A stretch of 7,605 bases of DNA from Campylobacterota bacterium (GTDB lineage Bacteria > Campylobacterota > Campylobacteria > Campylobacterales > Sulfurovaceae): contig QMKT01000095.1 of the NCBI GenBank assembly GCA_003646505.1, forward strand, positions 1-7,605. Reading direction: 5' to 3'. Shown piece after piece: positions 5,650-7,605 of the stretch. The stretch's first letter is position 1. Every line of letters starts with the position of its first letter. A program made the translations under genes and the position numbers. The notes under the pieces were generated by a model. It had not been told where the DNA came from. It worked only from the letters and a program-made list of their open reading frames with translations, and ran no database searches.

Positions 5650-6813
5650 TTAGAATTTATAAATCATATCCAACTGTACCCGTTCATAGTCCGGTTCTAT
5701 TCCATCTATTTTACTTTTACTTTCATAAAGTTTATTGAAGAAGAAGTTACCCGCAAGATAGAGGTTTTTACCCGCTTTGTATTTTGCTCTGATTGCATGT
5801 CCTTTTGCAGCTGTACCACCACCAAAGTTATCTGAGTCAGAATATGCACCATATGTCGCATCTTCTTCAAGATCTGTATACGAGTATTTTACTTGCCAGT
5901 CACCGACTTTTTTAGCTTTACCTAATTGAAGTGCTAGATCATACCCAAAGTTATTTTCGTCTGCAGCAAAGTTATATGTCACTCCTGCTGCAACTTTAAG
6001 TGGCATACCAAATACATCTTTAAACTGAAGTTCACCAAATCCTTCTACAATATGGTAATCATTTACATAACGATTATTGCCATTTTCATCTTTGTACATG
6101 GTATTACCTTTTCTTGAGCCAAAAAGAGTTCTATTGTCTTTTAGCCCATCATAATAATAGATACCAGCACCTAAATTAAGTTTTGCAGACTCCAATTTTG
6201 TTTTGTGTACATATTGTGCTAAAAAAAGGTTAACATCACCTGCGGCATCTGTAGCTTTCTCTTCCAAAGTTGGCTGGTTCACACCTAAAGTGATTATCTT
6301 TGACTCATCTTTATATTGGTAGTTTGCCCCGTTCATAGAAACATCGTTATCCCAAACAAGTTGTGACTTAATAGGTCTGTACATCATGTATGGTTGTCTA
6401 CCTACTTTATAAGTAGAATTATCAGACTTATACGCCAACCCTAAAATGTTGAATCTAAGTGATTGGAAAAAGTAGTCACTCAAAGGCTCGTCATCACGGA
6501 ATGTTTGGTTTCCTGAAGTTGGATTTGCAAAACCACTTCGCATACCAACTTCAAATTGAAGATCTTCTATTAGATCAATCTTTGCCCCTAGTCTTAAACG
6601 ATATCTGTTTCTATACTTGTTATCAGTATCATCTCTTTCGATACTCTCATATCTTAATCTTAAATCACCTTTGAAATGAACTCTATCTAAAATGCTTTTT
6701 TCAGCTGCAAGAGTTGTATTTTTAACTTCTACTACTGGCTCAACCGGTGTAATGTCTCCATCAGCAAATACTACTGATGCCACTGCTGCCATTGATAAAA
6801 CAATTTTTTTCAT
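5650..6813 (-). CDS. outer-membrane porin with signal peptide
   Basis: A 387-aa secreted beta-barrel protein. Residues 1-17 (MKKIVLSMAAVASVVFA, before DGD) are a clean Sec signal peptide, leaving a mature protein of about 370 aa. After a short proline/valine-rich linker and a helical stretch, the sequence becomes alternating amphipathic strands rich in Y, F, K and D (FKGDLRLRYESIERDD, YRLRLGAKIDLIEDLQFEVG and many similar). It ends in VQLDMIYKF, the aromatic C-terminal signature recognised by the BAM machinery. The look is that of the 'putative porin' families of Campylobacterota, not the trimeric OmpC type. Substrate is unknown; the shared promoter layout with the neighbouring phosphate transporter hints at phosphate or another anion. 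AAGGA 9 nt before ATG supports the start. The 81-nt upstream gap holds its promoter. Confidence 0.82.
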   Translation of the reverse strand: MKKIVLSMAAVASVVFADGDITPVEPVVEVKNTTLAAEKSILDRVHFKGDLRLRYESIERDDTDNKYRNRYRLRLGAKIDLIEDLQFEVGMRSGFANPTSGNQTFRDDEPLSDYFFQSLRFNILGLAYKSDNSTYKVGRQPYMMYRPIKSQLVWDNDVSMNGANYQYKDESKIITLGVNQPTLEEKATDAAGDVNLFLAQYVHKTKLESAKLNLGAGIYYYDGLKDNRTLFGSRKGNTMYKDENGNNRYVNDYHIVEGFGELQFKDVFGMPLKVAAGVTYNFAADENNFGYDLALQLGKAKKVGDWQVKYSYTDLEEDATYGAYSDSDNFGGGTAAKGHAIRAKYKAGKNLYLAGNFFFNKLYESKSKIDGIEPDYERVQLDMIYKF

Positions 6814-6845
6814 TTTTGTAGTTCCTTGTTTGTTATGATGCTGGA

Positions 6846-6879
6846 AGTATAAAAAAAAAGAGTTACAAAAGAGTTACAG
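6846..6879 (-). promoter_or_regulatory. porin promoter with tandem 11-bp activator repeats
   Basis: TGTAACTCTTT occurs twice in perfect tandem on the minus strand (6878-6868 and 6867-6857), preceded by a C. Counting from the second TGTAAC (6867-6862), exactly 10 bp of TCTTTTTTTT leads to TATACT (6851-6846). The predicted start is near 6839, about 26 nt before the ATG. PhoB-type boxes are two 11-bp repeats (CTGTCAT-like plus 4 A/T) about 10 bp upstream of the -10, and this matches in layout, though with GTAAC in place of GTCAT. The repeats lie just past the ankyrin gene stop. Confidence 0.65.
6851..6859. repeat. nine-base A/T homopolymer in the porin promoter spacer
   Basis: Nine consecutive A on the plus strand (T on the transcribed-sense strand) fill most of the gap between the activator repeats and the -10 box. 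Homopolymers in promoter spacers are known phase-variation sites in Helicobacter and Campylobacter. Nine bases is at the short end for frequent slippage. Confidence 0.6.
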
Positions 6880-6894
6880 AAAAAGGAAGAAAGG

Positions 6895-7425
6895 TTATTC
6901 TTCAGGATAGCGGTTAAATTTTGCACCTTGTTCAGTAAGAAATTCAACCATTTTTTTCTGTCCAAGTTTTTTGGCATAATCTTTGGGTGACATGCCGGCC
7001 TTATCTGCACCGTTCACATCTCCACCGTTGTCTATCAAAAGTTGCATCATCTCTATGTTTGAAAAACAGGCAGTCAGCATCACAGGTGTGATACCCGATT
7101 TTCGCTTAGAGATATTAAGATCAAACCCTCTGTCTACACAATACTGTATGACATCCAAACGTTTGAATTTTATAGCCATATCAAGTGCTGAGATACCATC
7201 AGGATCTGTTTCCATAAGTTCTACACCATTCTCTAAGAAAAACTCTATCATTTCCAAAGAAGCATATTTTCTGATAGCATAAAAGATAGGAGATATCTCA
7301 TCATAATCTTCGAGATCATACTCTTCCCCTATAAGTATAGGTTTATTAATATCTATACCTTGTTTTAAGAGAGACTTTATTTTTGCTATAGAGTCATTTT
7401 CTATCGCTTCAGTTACTGGGTTCAT
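6895..7425 (-). CDS. ankyrin-repeat protein
   Basis: A 176-aa protein made almost wholly of ankyrin repeats, a protein-binding fold. Five units can be drawn, at about 3-28, 44-70, 77-104, 111-138 and 144-170. The best are GISALDMAIKFKRLDVIQYC (77-96) and GITPVMLTACFSNIEMMQLL (111-130), each followed by the usual D/NxGxDxN-type turn. There is no signal peptide or membrane segment, so it is probably cytoplasmic. The ATG at 7425-7423 is chosen over an in-frame TTG at 7437, because it follows the ybaB TAA by one base and the TTG lies inside ybaB; the pair is probably translationally coupled. The binding partner cannot be predicted. No hairpin terminator follows its stop, so transcripts may read on toward the porin. 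Confidence 0.9.
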   Translation of the reverse strand: MNPVTEAIENDSIAKIKSLLKQGIDINKPILIGEEYDLEDYDEISPIFYAIRKYASLEMIEFFLENGVELMETDPDGISALDMAIKFKRLDVIQYCVDRGFDLNISKRKSGITPVMLTACFSNIEMMQLLIDNGGDVNGADKAGMSPKDYAKKLGQKKMVEFLTEQGAKFNRYPEE

Positions 7426-7426
7426 T

Positions 7427-7605
7427 TTATTTCCCAAATGGGTTCATACCACCCATCATTCCCATTGCTTGTGACTTTTTATTGTCTTCTGCCATTTTAT
7501 TGGCGTCATTCATCGCCGAGATCAGCAATATCTGCAAATACTCTTTATCGTCAAGCAATGTATCATCTATGTTAATATCCAGCACTTCACCTGCACCGTT
7601 TACAG
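7427..7605 (-). CDS. ybaB: YbaB/EbfC nucleoid-associated protein, C-terminal part
   Basis: Partial: the last 58 codons of a gene entering from the right edge, with its TAA at 7429-7427. The sequence [19 protein letters not shown], then [20 protein letters not shown] and a Met/Gly-rich tail ending GGMNPFGK, is the typical C-terminal half of YbaB/EbfC, a small (about 105 aa) dimeric DNA-binding protein that coats the nucleoid. Typical family features seen are the G-x-(G)-x-V...I strand, the DDKE turn, the helix with A-x-N-x-A, and the flexible M/G-rich end. In many bacteria ybaB sits beside dnaX/recR; here its downstream partner is the ankyrin gene, one base away. The start lies outside the window. 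Confidence 0.88.
   Translation of the reverse strand, partial: VNGAGEVLDINIDDTLLDDKEYLQILLISAMNDANKMAEDNKKSQAMGMMGGMNPFGK

Noticed and set aside
6857..6878. Tandem repeats as the start of a CRISPR array or iteron origin
   Set aside because: There are only two contiguous 11-bp units without spacers, and their position relative to a -10 box fits a promoter element better.
6810..7010. A 66-codon minus-strand reading frame overlapping the ankyrin gene and running into the porin start
   Set aside because: It is in another frame of the well-supported ankyrin gene, its composition is that of the AT-rich promoter region, and it has no recognisable domain or ribosome-binding site.
5638..7282. Plus-strand frames at 5638-5835, 6459-6674 and 6983-7282
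   Set aside because: They are antisense shadows of the porin and ankyrin genes.
7426..7437. A TTG codon giving a four-residue longer ankyrin protein
   Set aside because: The TTG lies inside the ybaB end; the ATG at 7425 one base after the ybaB stop is a better start.

Overview
Every credible gene in this window is on the minus strand, so transcription runs from the right edge (7605) to the left edge (1). The gene set suggests a free-living member of the Campylobacterota, of the Sulfurovum/Sulfurimonas type. The clues are low to moderate GC, an epsilonproteobacterial-style porin, a PiT transporter next to an OmpR-type regulator, and T-rich promoters with TATAAT boxes and no clear TTGACA. This is inferred from the look of the proteins, not from a search.

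In transcription order the layout is as follows. (1) The C-terminal half of the nucleoid-associated protein YbaB/EbfC, followed 1 nt later by a five-repeat ankyrin protein. (2) A signal-peptide-bearing porin. (3) A PiT-family phosphate transporter. (4) An OmpR/PhoB-type response regulator ending in a perfect 13-bp hairpin terminator. (5) A full-length RecQ helicase. (6) A compact AT-rich operon: a two-part antitoxin (Phd/YefM-like N-terminus plus UPF0175-like C-terminus), a PIN-domain toxin of the DUF3368 type, and a 138-aa protein resembling the N-terminus of McrC. A further overlapping reading frame may begin at the left edge.

The most interesting signal is regulatory. The porin and transporter promoters share one architecture: a GTAAC-type direct repeat with 11-bp period, exactly 10 bp of T-rich spacer, then a TATAMT -10 box. 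This is the geometry of PhoB-class activator boxes. Together with the OmpR-type regulator next door it suggests a phosphate-uptake module of outer-membrane porin, inner-membrane transporter and regulator. The regulator gene has no Shine-Dalgarno sequence. An extended -10 box sits so close to it that transcription should start about at the ATG, which suggests a leaderless mRNA. That -10 lies inside a perfect 8-bp inverted repeat whose second arm contains the start codon.

The left 1.3 kb (toxin-antitoxin pair plus McrC-like gene) is clearly more AT-rich than recQ and pit and reads like a transferred defence or stability cassette. No tRNA, rRNA, CRISPR array, insertion sequence or replication origin was seen.
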